The position numbers were made by a program, and so were the translations under genes. This document shows, piece after piece, positions 25,975-33,561 of a stretch of 50,082 bases of DNA. The DNA comes from an uncultured Clostridia bacterium (lineage in GTDB: Bacteria; Bacillota; Clostridia; TANB77; CAG-508), in contig CAKPHJ010000007.1 of NCBI GenBank assembly GCA_934157205.1, positions 1-50,082 of the forward strand. Direction: 5' to 3'. The notes under the pieces were generated by a model. It had not been told where the DNA came from and ran no database searches. It was given only the letters and a program-made list of their open reading frames with translations. How positions within the stretch are numbered: position 1 is the stretch's first letter; each line of letters begins with the position of its first letter.

Positions 25975-28092
25975 CTATATTAGTTCAAAATCTATTTGTC
26001 TTAACATTTTACTAGCACTTTTTACTCTTATTTTTACTTTATCTCCTATTTTGTATGTTTTGTTTGTTTTTTCGCCAATAAGTCGTTTTCTATTTTCGTC
26101 ATAAATAAAATATTCGTTTCCTAAGTCTTCAAATCTAATTAAACCTTCTATTGTGCTTTCTAATTCAACAAACATTCCAAATGATGTAATAGAAGATACT
26201 ATTCCTTCATATTCTTCTCCTATATGATCTTCCATATATTCAGCCTTTTTCAATTTTTCCGCTTCTCTTTCAACCTTTACAGATATTTTTTCTCTTTCAG
26301 ACGATTGTTTTGCAACCTCTTCTGATATTTTTTTATTTTCTTCAATCCATTTATATGAAACATCATAATTATTTTCTAAATATTTTGATATTATTCTGTG
26401 TATAAATAAATCAGGATATCTTCTAATTGGTGACGTAAAATGACAATAATATTTACTAGCAATACCAAAATGTCCTTTATTTTCTGCTTCATACCTTGCA
26501 ACTTTTAATGTTCTTAAAATTAGGTTTGAAACAACTTTTTCTTCTTCTTTACCTTTTACACTTTCTAAAACTTTTGAAAATTCTTTTGGATATATGTTGT
26601 CTTTATTTGCTTTTATTTTTAATCCAAAATTAAATAAAAATTTATTTAATTCTTGTATTTTTTCAATATCTGGTTCTTCATGTACACGATAAACAAATGG
26701 TGCTTCCAACCAATAAAACTTTTCTGCAATTGTTTCATTTGCTATAAGCATAAATTGTTCTATTATTTCATTACTAAATGTTGTTTCATATTTTGAAATA
26801 CTTTTTACTTTTCCATAAATATCTAATTCTATTTTGCTTTCTGGAATATCTAAATTTAAATATCCATGTTCCATTCTTTTGTTTTTTAAAATTAAAGCTA
26901 GTTCTTCCATAAGTCTAAATTGATTAATATATTTATTATATTTTTTTAATATGTATTTATCTGACTCATCTAAAATAGCTTGTACATCATGATAACTCAT
27001 TCTTTCAGTAACATTTATAACACTTTTATATACTTCTGAAGATATTACATCTCCTTTTGAGTTTATTTCCATTACACATGATAATGTAAATCTATCTTCA
27101 CCAGCATTTAAACTACATATTCCATTTGATAGTTCTTTTGGAAGCATTGGTATTACTTTGCCTAACATATAAACACTTGTACCTCTTAATATTGCTTCTT
27201 TGTCAATTACACTATTTTCTTTTACATAGTAACTAACATCTGCTATATGAACACCTAATTTGTAATTTCCATTTTCTAGTTTTTCAACTATAACTGCATC
27301 ATCTAAGTCTTTTGCATCTTCTCCGTCTATTGTAAATATAGTTTTATTTCTTAAATCTACTCTTTTTGCAATTTCTTTTTCTTCTATTTTATTTCCTAGT
27401 TTTTTTGCACTATTTAAAACATCTTCTGAAAATGTAGATGGCAATTTATATTCTTTTATTAAAGAAAGCATATCTACACCAGCTTCATTAACATTTCCTA
27501 GTACTTCTAGTATTTTTCCTTCTGCCTTTTTTCCATTTTGCGGATATTTTGTAATTTTAACTAATACTTTATGATTGTTTTTGGCTTTTCCAATATCTTT
27601 TTTTGCTATATAAATATCTGTTCCAAAGTTTCTATCATCTGGTATTACAAAACCAAATGTTTTATTATTTTGAAATGTTCCAACTATTGTATCTTTTTCT
27701 CTTTTTAAAATTTTAACTATTTTTGCTTCTGCTTTTTTTATTTTATTTTCTTTTTCTATTATTTCAATTAGAACACTATCACCATTTAATGCATTTAATG
27801 AATTTTCTTTTGAAATATATATTTCTTCTTCTTGTTCTGGCATTTTTACAAAACCAAAACCTTTTTGATTTTTTCTGTAAATTCCTTCATAATATGTTTT
27901 TTCTTCTATTTTATACCTATTTTTTCTATTTTTTTGAATTTTACATTTAAGTTCTAAATTTCCTAATACTTGCAAAAAAGTATTATACTCGTTTTTTGGA
28001 ACTTTCATAATCATAGCAATTTCTTTTGCTTTCATAGGTACATAATCTTTTTCTTTCATAAAATTTAAAATTTTCAGTTCTTGTTCTTCCAT
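25975..28092 (-). CDS. rnr: ribonuclease R
   Basis: A 705-residue 3'-5' exoribonuclease. The order is an N-terminal winged-helix (residues 1-60), two cold-shock/OB domains (about 65-215), the RNB catalytic domain with the metal-binding DGEDAKDLDDAV motif, and a C-terminal S1 domain (VSSITSFGMFVELESTIEGLIRF). It lacks the long basic tail of proteobacterial RNase R, as usual in Firmicutes. It is 200 bases downstream of secG on the same strand, the classic secG-rnr order; smpB does not follow here. Start ATG 28092, with GAGAGG about 16 bases upstream. Confidence 0.93.
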   Translation of the reverse strand: MEEQELKILNFMKEKDYVPMKAKEIAMIMKVPKNEYNTFLQVLGNLELKCKIQKNRKNRYKIEEKTYYEGIYRKNQKGFGFVKMPEQEEEIYISKENSLNALNGDSVLIEIIEKENKIKKAEAKIVKILKREKDTIVGTFQNNKTFGFVIPDDRNFGTDIYIAKKDIGKAKNNHKVLVKITKYPQNGKKAEGKILEVLGNVNEAGVDMLSLIKEYKLPSTFSEDVLNSAKKLGNKIEEKEIAKRVDLRNKTIFTIDGEDAKDLDDAVIVEKLENGNYKLGVHIADVSYYVKENSVIDKEAILRGTSVYMLGKVIPMLPKELSNGICSLNAGEDRFTLSCVMEINSKGDVISSEVYKSVINVTERMSYHDVQAILDESDKYILKKYNKYINQFRLMEELALILKNKRMEHGYLNLDIPESKIELDIYGKVKSISKYETTFSNEIIEQFMLIANETIAEKFYWLEAPFVYRVHEEPDIEKIQELNKFLFNFGLKIKANKDNIYPKEFSKVLESVKGKEEEKVVSNLILRTLKVARYEAENKGHFGIASKYYCHFTSPIRRYPDLFIHRIISKYLENNYDVSYKWIEENKKISEEVAKQSSEREKISVKVEREAEKLKKAEYMEDHIGEEYEGIVSSITSFGMFVELESTIEGLIRFEDLGNEYFIYDENRKRLIGEKTNKTYKIGDKVKIRVKSASKMLRQIDFELI

Positions 28093-28211
28093 ATTAGTTT
28101 TATCTTTTTCCTCTCTTTTTTTATTAATTTTATTTTTCTTATTTGTTTTCGCCTAATTTGAATTTCTGAGCAAAGCAATGGAATCTTACAAGGCTAGCAA
28201 TTGTAGCTTTT

Positions 28212-28252
28212 TATCTTATAGAAAATATAACATCTTGATTTTCTATTAGATA
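28212..28252. repeat. Inverted repeat between secG and rnr
   Basis: Arms TATCTTATAGAAAAT (28212-28226) and ATTTTCTATTAGATA (28238-28252) with one mismatch; no T run follows on either strand. It could be an mRNA processing or stability element in the rnr leader. Confidence 0.4.
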
Positions 28253-28260
28253 AACAAAAT

Positions 28261-28286
28261 GGAGCGTGTTTCTATAAAACCGCCCC
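28261..28286 (-). terminator. Terminator after secG
   Basis: On the minus strand GGGGCG-GTTT-TATAG-AAAC-A-CGCTCC forms a tight hairpin followed by ATTTTGTTT. It may be partial, letting some transcription into rnr. Confidence 0.6.
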
Positions 28287-28292
28287 CATGTC

Positions 28293-28541
28293 TTATGCCA
28301 TGTATATTATTCCTAAAACTATTGTTAATATAGCAAGTACTATTGATAGTATTATTGTCCATCTTTTTTGTTTTCCTTCTTTTGTTCTTCCTTTGTTTTT
28401 TTCATAGAAATTATTTGTTGATGAACCTGTTATTGTTGATGATAGCCCTGCATCTTCTTTTGATTGTATTAATGTTAAAATGATTATTGCTATAGCTACT
28501 ACAAAGTAGATTACAATTAGTATTCCTTTAAGTATTTCCAT
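28293..28541 (-). CDS. secG: preprotein translocase subunit SecG
   Basis: An 82-residue protein with two membrane segments (residues 5-25 and 63-81) and the family motif LIQSKEDAGLSSTITGSSTN between them. It is part of the SecYEG channel. Start ATG with GGGAGGAATATAA upstream. It is upstream of rnr, as in many Firmicutes. Confidence 0.93.
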   Translation of the reverse strand: MEILKGILIVIYFVVAIAIIILTLIQSKEDAGLSSTITGSSTNNFYEKNKGRTKEGKQKRWTIILSIVLAILTIVLGIIYMA

Positions 28542-28758
28542 TTATATTCCTCCCTATGGTCTCTCTTTTTTCTTAAACATTTTAGCACATTATTTTGTAA
28601 AATGCAAATTTTTTTATTATTCTTATACACATTTTTTATCCCAATTGGCATTTACCTTACAGAACTGCATTTAACTTTTCAATTGATGCATTTTTTATAT
28701 ATTTACATCTATATAGAATTTATTAAACTTTATATTGTTTAAATATTATTGTAGTTAA

Positions 28759-29448
28759 TTATTTTAATATGCACCATGTTCCTATTGGTTCGGGATAATC
28801 TTTAAAAGTTAATTCTTTTTTTGTTACTGGATGTATTATAGTAAGCTCATATGCCCATAAAGCTATTTGCTTTCCTTTTCCTCTTTTTCCATATTTTTGA
28901 TCACCAAAAATACTGTGTCCAAAATTTGCAAGTTGTACTCTTATTTGATGATGTCTTCCAGTATGTAAATTTATTTTTACCAAGCTTAAATCTTTAATAT
29001 TGTTATATTTTATTACTTTATAGTCTAATTTAGCAAGTTTAGCATTTTTCTTTTCTTTATTTACTACTTTACTAATATTATTTCTTTCATCTTTGTATAA
29101 ATAATTTTCTAAAGTTCCACTATTTTCTTCAAATTTTCCGTCTACAACTGCAAGATATTTTTTCTTAAATATTTTTTCTCTTACTTGATTGCTTAATCTA
29201 GAAGCTGATTTAGAAGTTCTTGCAAAAACCATAACTCCACCTACTGGTCTGTCTAATCTGTGCACCAATCCTAAATATACATCTCCTGGTTTGTTATATT
29301 TTTCTTTTATATATGATTTTACAATTGATAACATATCTAAATCACCTGTTTTATCTGATTGTGATGGTATATTGGGCTTTTTTTCTACAACTATAATTTG
29401 ATTATCTTCATATAAAACTTTTAAATTGTTATTTATTATATTTTCCAT
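28759..29448 (-). CDS. RluA-family rRNA pseudouridine synthase
   Basis: A 229-residue pseudouridine synthase with catalytic Asp66 in the HRLDRPVGG motif (H63-G71) and the RluA-type sequence NLHTGRHHQIRVQLA. It lacks an N-terminal S4 domain, so it resembles the short RluA/RluC-like stand-alone synthases. The start is ATG 29448; an ATG at 29466 overlapping the upstream gene has no ribosome binding site. It is coupled to the methyltransferase gene upstream (stop and start within ten bases), suggesting a small RNA-modification unit. Confidence 0.88.
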   Translation of the reverse strand: MENIINNNLKVLYEDNQIIVVEKKPNIPSQSDKTGDLDMLSIVKSYIKEKYNKPGDVYLGLVHRLDRPVGGVMVFARTSKSASRLSNQVREKIFKKKYLAVVDGKFEENSGTLENYLYKDERNNISKVVNKEKKNAKLAKLDYKVIKYNNIKDLSLVKINLHTGRHHQIRVQLANFGHSIFGDQKYGKRGKGKQIALWAYELTIIHPVTKKELTFKDYPEPIGTWCILK

Positions 29449-29453
29449 TATTT

Positions 29454-30317
29454 TTATGACTCCCATCTACCATAAATACCACATGGTAAAATAAGCTGTG
29501 AATTTTCCATAGGTAAACCTATTTCTCCACATTCTATTTTGCCTTTATATTTTTTAGCAACAGTTAAATTTAAAATATTTTTCAAAACAGTACTAGAAAT
29601 TCCAGTTGTATATGAATTTATTAAGAAAAATAAAGGCTTATCTGATAAAACTTTGGTACATAATTCTACTAAATCGTATATGTTGTCTTCAAATTGCCAA
29701 ACTTCACCTTTTGCACCTCTTCCATAAGAAGGTGGATCCATTATTATAGCATCATATTTGTTGTTTCTTCTTATTTCTCTATTAACAAATTTTACAACAT
29801 CATCTACTATAAATCTAACCTTTTTGTCTTGTAAATTTGAAGAACTAACATTTTCTTTAGCCCATGTTGTCATTCCTTTTGAACTATCTACATGACACAC
29901 TGATGCTCCTGCAGACAAACAACTAACAGTTGCTCCACCTGTATATGCAAATAAATTTAAAACTTTTATTTCTCTCTTTTCGTGTTTTATTTTATTTATC
30001 ATCCAATCCCAATTTACTGCTTGTTCTGGGAAAAGACCTGTATGCTTAAATCCCATTGGTTTGATATTAAATGTTAAATTTTTATATTTTATTTGCCATT
30101 GTTTTGGAATTCTTTTTTTAAAATCCCATGCACCACCACCAGTTTTACTTCTATTGTATGTTGCATTTATTTCTTTCCATTTGTTTGGAAATGTTTTTTC
30201 CTTCCATATAATTTGTGGATCTGGTCTAGCTAAAACTACATCTCCCCATTTTTCTAATTTTTTTCCATCAGCCATATCTAATATTTTATAATCTTTCCAT
30301 TCATTTGCTATTTTCAT
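29454..30317 (-). CDS. class I SAM-dependent methyltransferase (RlmI/COG1092-like)
   Basis: A 287-residue methyltransferase. The SAM-binding segment VLNLFAYTGGATVSCLSAGA and the catalytic-type motif IMDPPSYGRG place it with the RlmI/RlmL-like RNA m5C or m2G methyltransferases; no PUA domain is present at the N-terminus. Start ATG 30317 is preceded by GAGGAGG 14 bases upstream, in the loop of a 13-bp hairpin; a TTG at 30383 would add 22 residues spanning that hairpin and is unlikely. Overlaps or abuts the RluA-family gene. Confidence 0.82.
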   Translation of the reverse strand: MKIANEWKDYKILDMADGKKLEKWGDVVLARPDPQIIWKEKTFPNKWKEINATYNRSKTGGGAWDFKKRIPKQWQIKYKNLTFNIKPMGFKHTGLFPEQAVNWDWMINKIKHEKREIKVLNLFAYTGGATVSCLSAGASVCHVDSSKGMTTWAKENVSSSNLQDKKVRFIVDDVVKFVNREIRRNNKYDAIIMDPPSYGRGAKGEVWQFEDNIYDLVELCTKVLSDKPLFFLINSYTTGISSTVLKNILNLTVAKKYKGKIECGEIGLPMENSQLILPCGIYGRWES

Positions 30318-30318
30318 A

Positions 30319-30359
30319 AAAATATTACTATCCTCCTCTTTGTAGAATAGTAATATTTT
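30319..30359 (-). promoter_or_regulatory. Hairpin presenting the ribosome binding site of the methyltransferase gene
   Basis: Perfect 13-bp arms (AAAATATTACTAT at 30319-30331 and ATAGTAATATTTT at 30347-30359); the loop holds GAGGAGG. The stem ends just before the ATG. Confidence 0.45.
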
Positions 30360-30461
30360 ACCACTTTTTTTTGTTAATTGCAAAAAATTTAAGGCAATTG
30401 CTTAAAAATTTGCATACTTTGTATAAATATTTAGTGTTACATTGTTTTCATTATAGCATTT

Positions 30462-30632
30462 TTATATACTAGGAAATGAGAAATTTCCTAGTATATAAAA
30501 AAAGTTATGAATCATTATTATATTTATTATTGAAAATAATATAAGTGTTGCTATTGTTGTACTTATTAATTTGTTTTCTTTTATTTTTTTTATTAGTTTG
30601 CTTGTCCATTTTTCTTTTTTTTCATTTTCCAT
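30462..30632 (-). CDS. small single-span membrane protein
   Basis: A 56-residue hypothetical protein with a Lys/Glu-rich N-terminus (residues 1-22) and one hydrophobic segment (about 24-46). The start is ATG 30632 with AAGGGGGAATGTAT upstream; an upstream in-frame start would include the site. The last codons lie in a perfect inverted repeat that shares 23 bases with 16226-16248. Function unknown. Confidence 0.5.
   Translation of the reverse strand: MENEKKEKWTSKLIKKIKENKLISTTIATLILFSIINIIMIHNFFYILGNFSFPSI
30463..30503. repeat. Inverted repeat including copy 2 of a 23-bp repeat
   Basis: Arms TATATACTAGGAAAT and ATTTCCTAGTATATA (30463-30477, 30483-30497). The 23 bases at 30481-30503 are identical to 16226-16248. 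No terminator-type T tract follows the stem on either strand. Confidence 0.55.
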
Positions 30633-30713
30633 ATACATTCCCCCTTGCATTTTTTATATTGCACTATATATGTATATGCTTGTTTTATTTTTTTATTACT
30701 TAATTTTTATTTT

Positions 30714-30742
30714 TTGACAAATTTTACATAATGTGATATAAT
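30714..30742 (+). promoter_or_regulatory. Consensus sigma-A promoter of the foreign cassette
   Basis: TTGACA (30714-30719), exactly 17 bases, TATAAT (30737-30742), ending 40 bases before the start codon of the G+C-rich gene. A perfect consensus. Confidence 0.8.
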
Positions 30743-30782
30743 GTTTGTGTAGGTATAAACACTTCGTAGAAAAGAGGAAATT

Positions 30783-31154
30783 ATGGATTTTAAAGAACTA
30801 TCAAAAAAAATGTTTCTGTACATGGTCGTGGGATTCGGCCTAGCATATGCTTCCGAATTGTTTCCAATAATTCGGAACAACATCGAATATGCCATGATTG
30901 TATATCTCACACTGTTGTCCTTTCTGATCGAAAAGGATCAACACGCAGAAGACGGTACATACCGTTATCTGATTTCAGATATAGCGGTAGACGTCTTGGC
31001 AGCATTGGGAACAAAGAAAATACTGATTTTGTTGTCTGGTACCACTGAATGGGTACCCAACAACTCATATTTTCAGTATATACTTATGTTGGCTGTTTCT
31101 GCTGTAATATCTACGGTATACGACAGCACGCCGTCCGAAAGCGATGGTGATTAA
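30783..31154 (+). CDS. G+C-rich orphan membrane protein, probably horizontally acquired
   Basis: An unrecognised 123-residue protein with three or four hydrophobic segments (about residues 9-28, 38-52, 66-86 and 98-115), a charged loop (EKDQHAEDGTYRY) and an acidic end (PSESDGD). Its base and codon use differ sharply from every neighbour: ATC, GTC, CTG, CAC and GCG codons are common. It carries an in-frame CGG (30873-30875, the Arg of PIIRNN), the only one in the window outside the frameshift sites. Applying the +1 rule there would give a stop (TGA) after six further codons. Start ATG with AAAGAGGAAATT upstream. It has its own consensus promoter and terminator, a self-contained cassette. Confidence 0.7.
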   Translation: MDFKELSKKMFLYMVVGFGLAYASELFPIIRNNIEYAMIVYLTLLSFLIEKDQHAEDGTYRYLISDIAVDVLAALGTKKILILLSGTTEWVPNNSYFQYILMLAVSAVISTVYDSTPSESDGD

Positions 31155-31164
31155 CATCCTCTTA

Positions 31165-31198
31165 TCCCCTCCACCAATGGTGGAGGGGATTTTTTTTG
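31165..31198 (+). terminator. Strong terminator of the foreign cassette
   Basis: Perfect 12-bp stem TCCCCTCCACCA/TGGTGGAGGGGA with no more than a one-base loop offset, followed by eight T. Confidence 0.85.
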
Positions 31199-31202
31199 TT
31201 AT

Positions 31203-33002
31203 TTACATTTCATTTAATTCTTTTATTATTTTTATTGCTAATTCTTCATTTATTCCTTTAACAGTTATTAATTCTTCTACACTCAATTTTTTTATTTTTT
31301 CAACACTACCAAATTTCTTCAAAAGAGCAAGTTTTTTTACATTACCAACACCTTTAATTTCATCTAATTTTGATTTTGTTATTTCTTTATCTCTCAATTT
31401 TCTATGGTAAGTAATTGCTGTATCATGTACAGTGTCTTGAAATTTTGTTATTAAATTCATAAGATTTTCTGATATTTCAAGTTCATTTCTATTTTCGTCC
31501 ATTAATGCTCTTGTTTGATGTTTATTATTTTTCACTATTCCAAATACAGCTATATTCAAATTTTCTCCAATATTTTCAATTGCTTTTCTTACTGCTCTTA
31601 TTTGAGTTATTCCTCCATCTGCAAAAATAGCATCTGGCAATTTTCCAAAACCACCATTTGGTGATTCTATAGAATGTTTTAACCTTCTTGTAACAACCTC
31701 TTCCATACATTTAGGATCATCTTGTTCATATACAGTTTTTATTTTAAATCTTCTAGATAAATTCTTTTTTATAACACCATCTTGCATAACACACATTCCA
31801 GCTACCATATATTCTCCTGATATGTTTGATATATCAAATGTTTCAATTTTTCTAGGTATTTTATCTAATTTTAATACATTTTTTAATTCTAATAATATTT
31901 CATTTTTATCTTTTTCTTTATTTTCAAGTGTAATTTTTGCATTATTTTCTGCCATTTCTACAAACCTTAATTTTTCGCCTTTTTTAGGTGTTTTAATTTC
32001 CACTTTTTTACCTAACATTGTGGATAACCACTCTGAAACAGCTTGTATGTCTTCTATTTCATTTCTTATCATTATTTTATTTGGAATATTTGGATTATCC
32101 ATATAATATTGCTTTATAAAACCAGAAAGTATTTCACTATCTTCCATATCTTTTAAATCTGAGTAAAAATAGTGTTCTCTTCCTATCATTTTACTTCCAC
32201 GAACAAAAAAGATTTCTATGCAAACCTCTAGTTCAGATTTTGCAATTCCAATAACATCAATATTATTTTCAGAAATATTAGATACTTTTTGTTTTTCAGA
32301 AATTCTTTCTATTGCTTGAATTCTATTTCTTAATTCTGTGGCTTTCTCAAAATTTAATTTACTAGCTTCTTCTTTCATATTTTGCGTTAATTCTTTTATT
32401 ATTTTATCTGTTCTTCCTTCTAATAAATCTATTATTTCATCAATTTGCTCCCTATATTCTTCTTTACTTACATATCCCATACATGGAGCTAAACACTTTT
32501 TTATATGATAATTTAAGCAAGGTCTTGTTCTTTCTTTTAAATTTTTACATTGACGTATTTTATATTTATCTTTAATAAAATTCACCATTTCTTTTGCAGA
32601 ACCCGGATTTGCATATGGTCCAAAATATTTAGAACCATCATTAACAATTCTTCTTGTTATAAAAACTCCTGGATAATCTTGTTTTACATCAATTTTTATA
32701 TACGGATATGTTTTATCATCTTTTAACAAAACATTAAATTTTGGTCTATTCTTTTTTATTAAATTACATTCTAGTATTAAAGCTTCTGCTTCATTATCAA
32801 CTACAATGTATTCAAAGTGATCAATTAAACTTACCATTTTTTTTATTCTTTCTGTTTTGTTATTTTTTCTAAAATATTGTCTAACCCTATTTTTCAATGA
32901 TATAGCTTTTCCAACATATATTATTTGGTCAGATTTGTCTCTCATAACATAAACACCAGGTTTACTTGGTAATTTTTTTATTTCTTCTTCTATATTAAAC
33001 AT
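31203..33002 (-). CDS. uvrC: excinuclease ABC subunit C
   Basis: The 599-residue nucleotide-excision-repair nuclease. The GIY-YIG domain is at residues 15-95 (PGVYVMRDKSDQIIYVGKA), followed by a Cys cluster (QCKNLKERTRPCLNYHIKKCLAPC), a UVR motif (about 200-235), an RNase H-like endonuclease domain (ETFDISNISGEYMVAGMCV; PDAIFADGGITQIRA) and C-terminal helix-hairpin-helix repeats. Length is normal. Start ATG 33002 has AGGAGAAAATA upstream. No uvrA or uvrB is nearby. Confidence 0.95.
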   Translation of the reverse strand: MFNIEEEIKKLPSKPGVYVMRDKSDQIIYVGKAISLKNRVRQYFRKNNKTERIKKMVSLIDHFEYIVVDNEAEALILECNLIKKNRPKFNVLLKDDKTYPYIKIDVKQDYPGVFITRRIVNDGSKYFGPYANPGSAKEMVNFIKDKYKIRQCKNLKERTRPCLNYHIKKCLAPCMGYVSKEEYREQIDEIIDLLEGRTDKIIKELTQNMKEEASKLNFEKATELRNRIQAIERISEKQKVSNISENNIDVIGIAKSELEVCIEIFFVRGSKMIGREHYFYSDLKDMEDSEILSGFIKQYYMDNPNIPNKIMIRNEIEDIQAVSEWLSTMLGKKVEIKTPKKGEKLRFVEMAENNAKITLENKEKDKNEILLELKNVLKLDKIPRKIETFDISNISGEYMVAGMCVMQDGVIKKNLSRRFKIKTVYEQDDPKCMEEVVTRRLKHSIESPNGGFGKLPDAIFADGGITQIRAVRKAIENIGENLNIAVFGIVKNNKHQTRALMDENRNELEISENLMNLITKFQDTVHDTAITYHRKLRDKEITKSKLDEIKGVGNVKKLALLKKFGSVEKIKKLSVEELITVKGINEELAIKIIKELNEM

Positions 33003-33231
33003 TATTTTCTCCTAATTTTTCACAAGAATTATTACTTGAATTTTCTTGAAATAGTTTGATTTTAGTACAATATGTAATTCAATACATAGTTGTTGTTACT
33101 ATAATCATATAAATTATATAATTTTTAATAATATTTAACAAGCAATATTTAAAACAATTTAATATTAAATTTTACCATATAAATATAATCTCTTGAAAAT
33201 TATACATAAAAATTTCATTTTTGCATAAAAC

Positions 33232-33260
33232 TTGACAAATCCGCAAATACTGTGTAAAAT
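33232..33260 (+). promoter_or_regulatory. Sigma-A promoter for the aspS T-box transcript
   Basis: TTGACA (33232-33237), 17 bases, TAAAAT (33255-33260). Transcription would start about 300 bases before aspS, giving room for the T-box leader. Confidence 0.7.
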
Positions 33261-33266
33261 AATATT

Positions 33267-33515
33267 TGTTAATATTGAATAAATAATGAAAATTGCGTTA
33301 GAACAATACAAAGCATTTAGTAGTTACTTTTAGAGAATAAGGGTCTAAGGCTGTAAGCCCTTTAAGTTAAACCTAAAATTGTGAAACATATTGGAGCAAT
33401 TACAATAAAGTGGAAAATAGTTTTACATATTTTCAAGCTGGGTGGTCCCGCGGATATTATTTCGTCCCTGCATTAATTTTATATAATGCATTGGGCGATT
33501 TTTGTTTTTCACTAC
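33267..33515 (+). ncRNA. T-box leader of aspS
   Basis: The conserved T-box/antiterminator core GGGTGGTCCCGCGG lies at 33440-33453. It is followed by a competing terminator whose arms TCGTCCCTGCATTA and its complement (33462-33475, 33488-33501) precede TTTTTGTTTTT. Uncharged tRNA binding to the UGGU bulge would favour antitermination. The specifier codon in stem I could not be placed with confidence; the gene downstream implies an Asp (GAC/GAU) or possibly Asn specifier. Confidence 0.85.
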
Positions 33516-33561
33516 AAATTTTGTAAAAATTGTCCTAATTGCAAAAGGAGGGTTTTATTTT

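Noticed and set aside
28093..28292. tmRNA or SRP RNA between secG and rnr
   Set aside because: None of the conserved ends or loops of either RNA is present; the region is explained by a terminator and an AT-rich inverted repeat.
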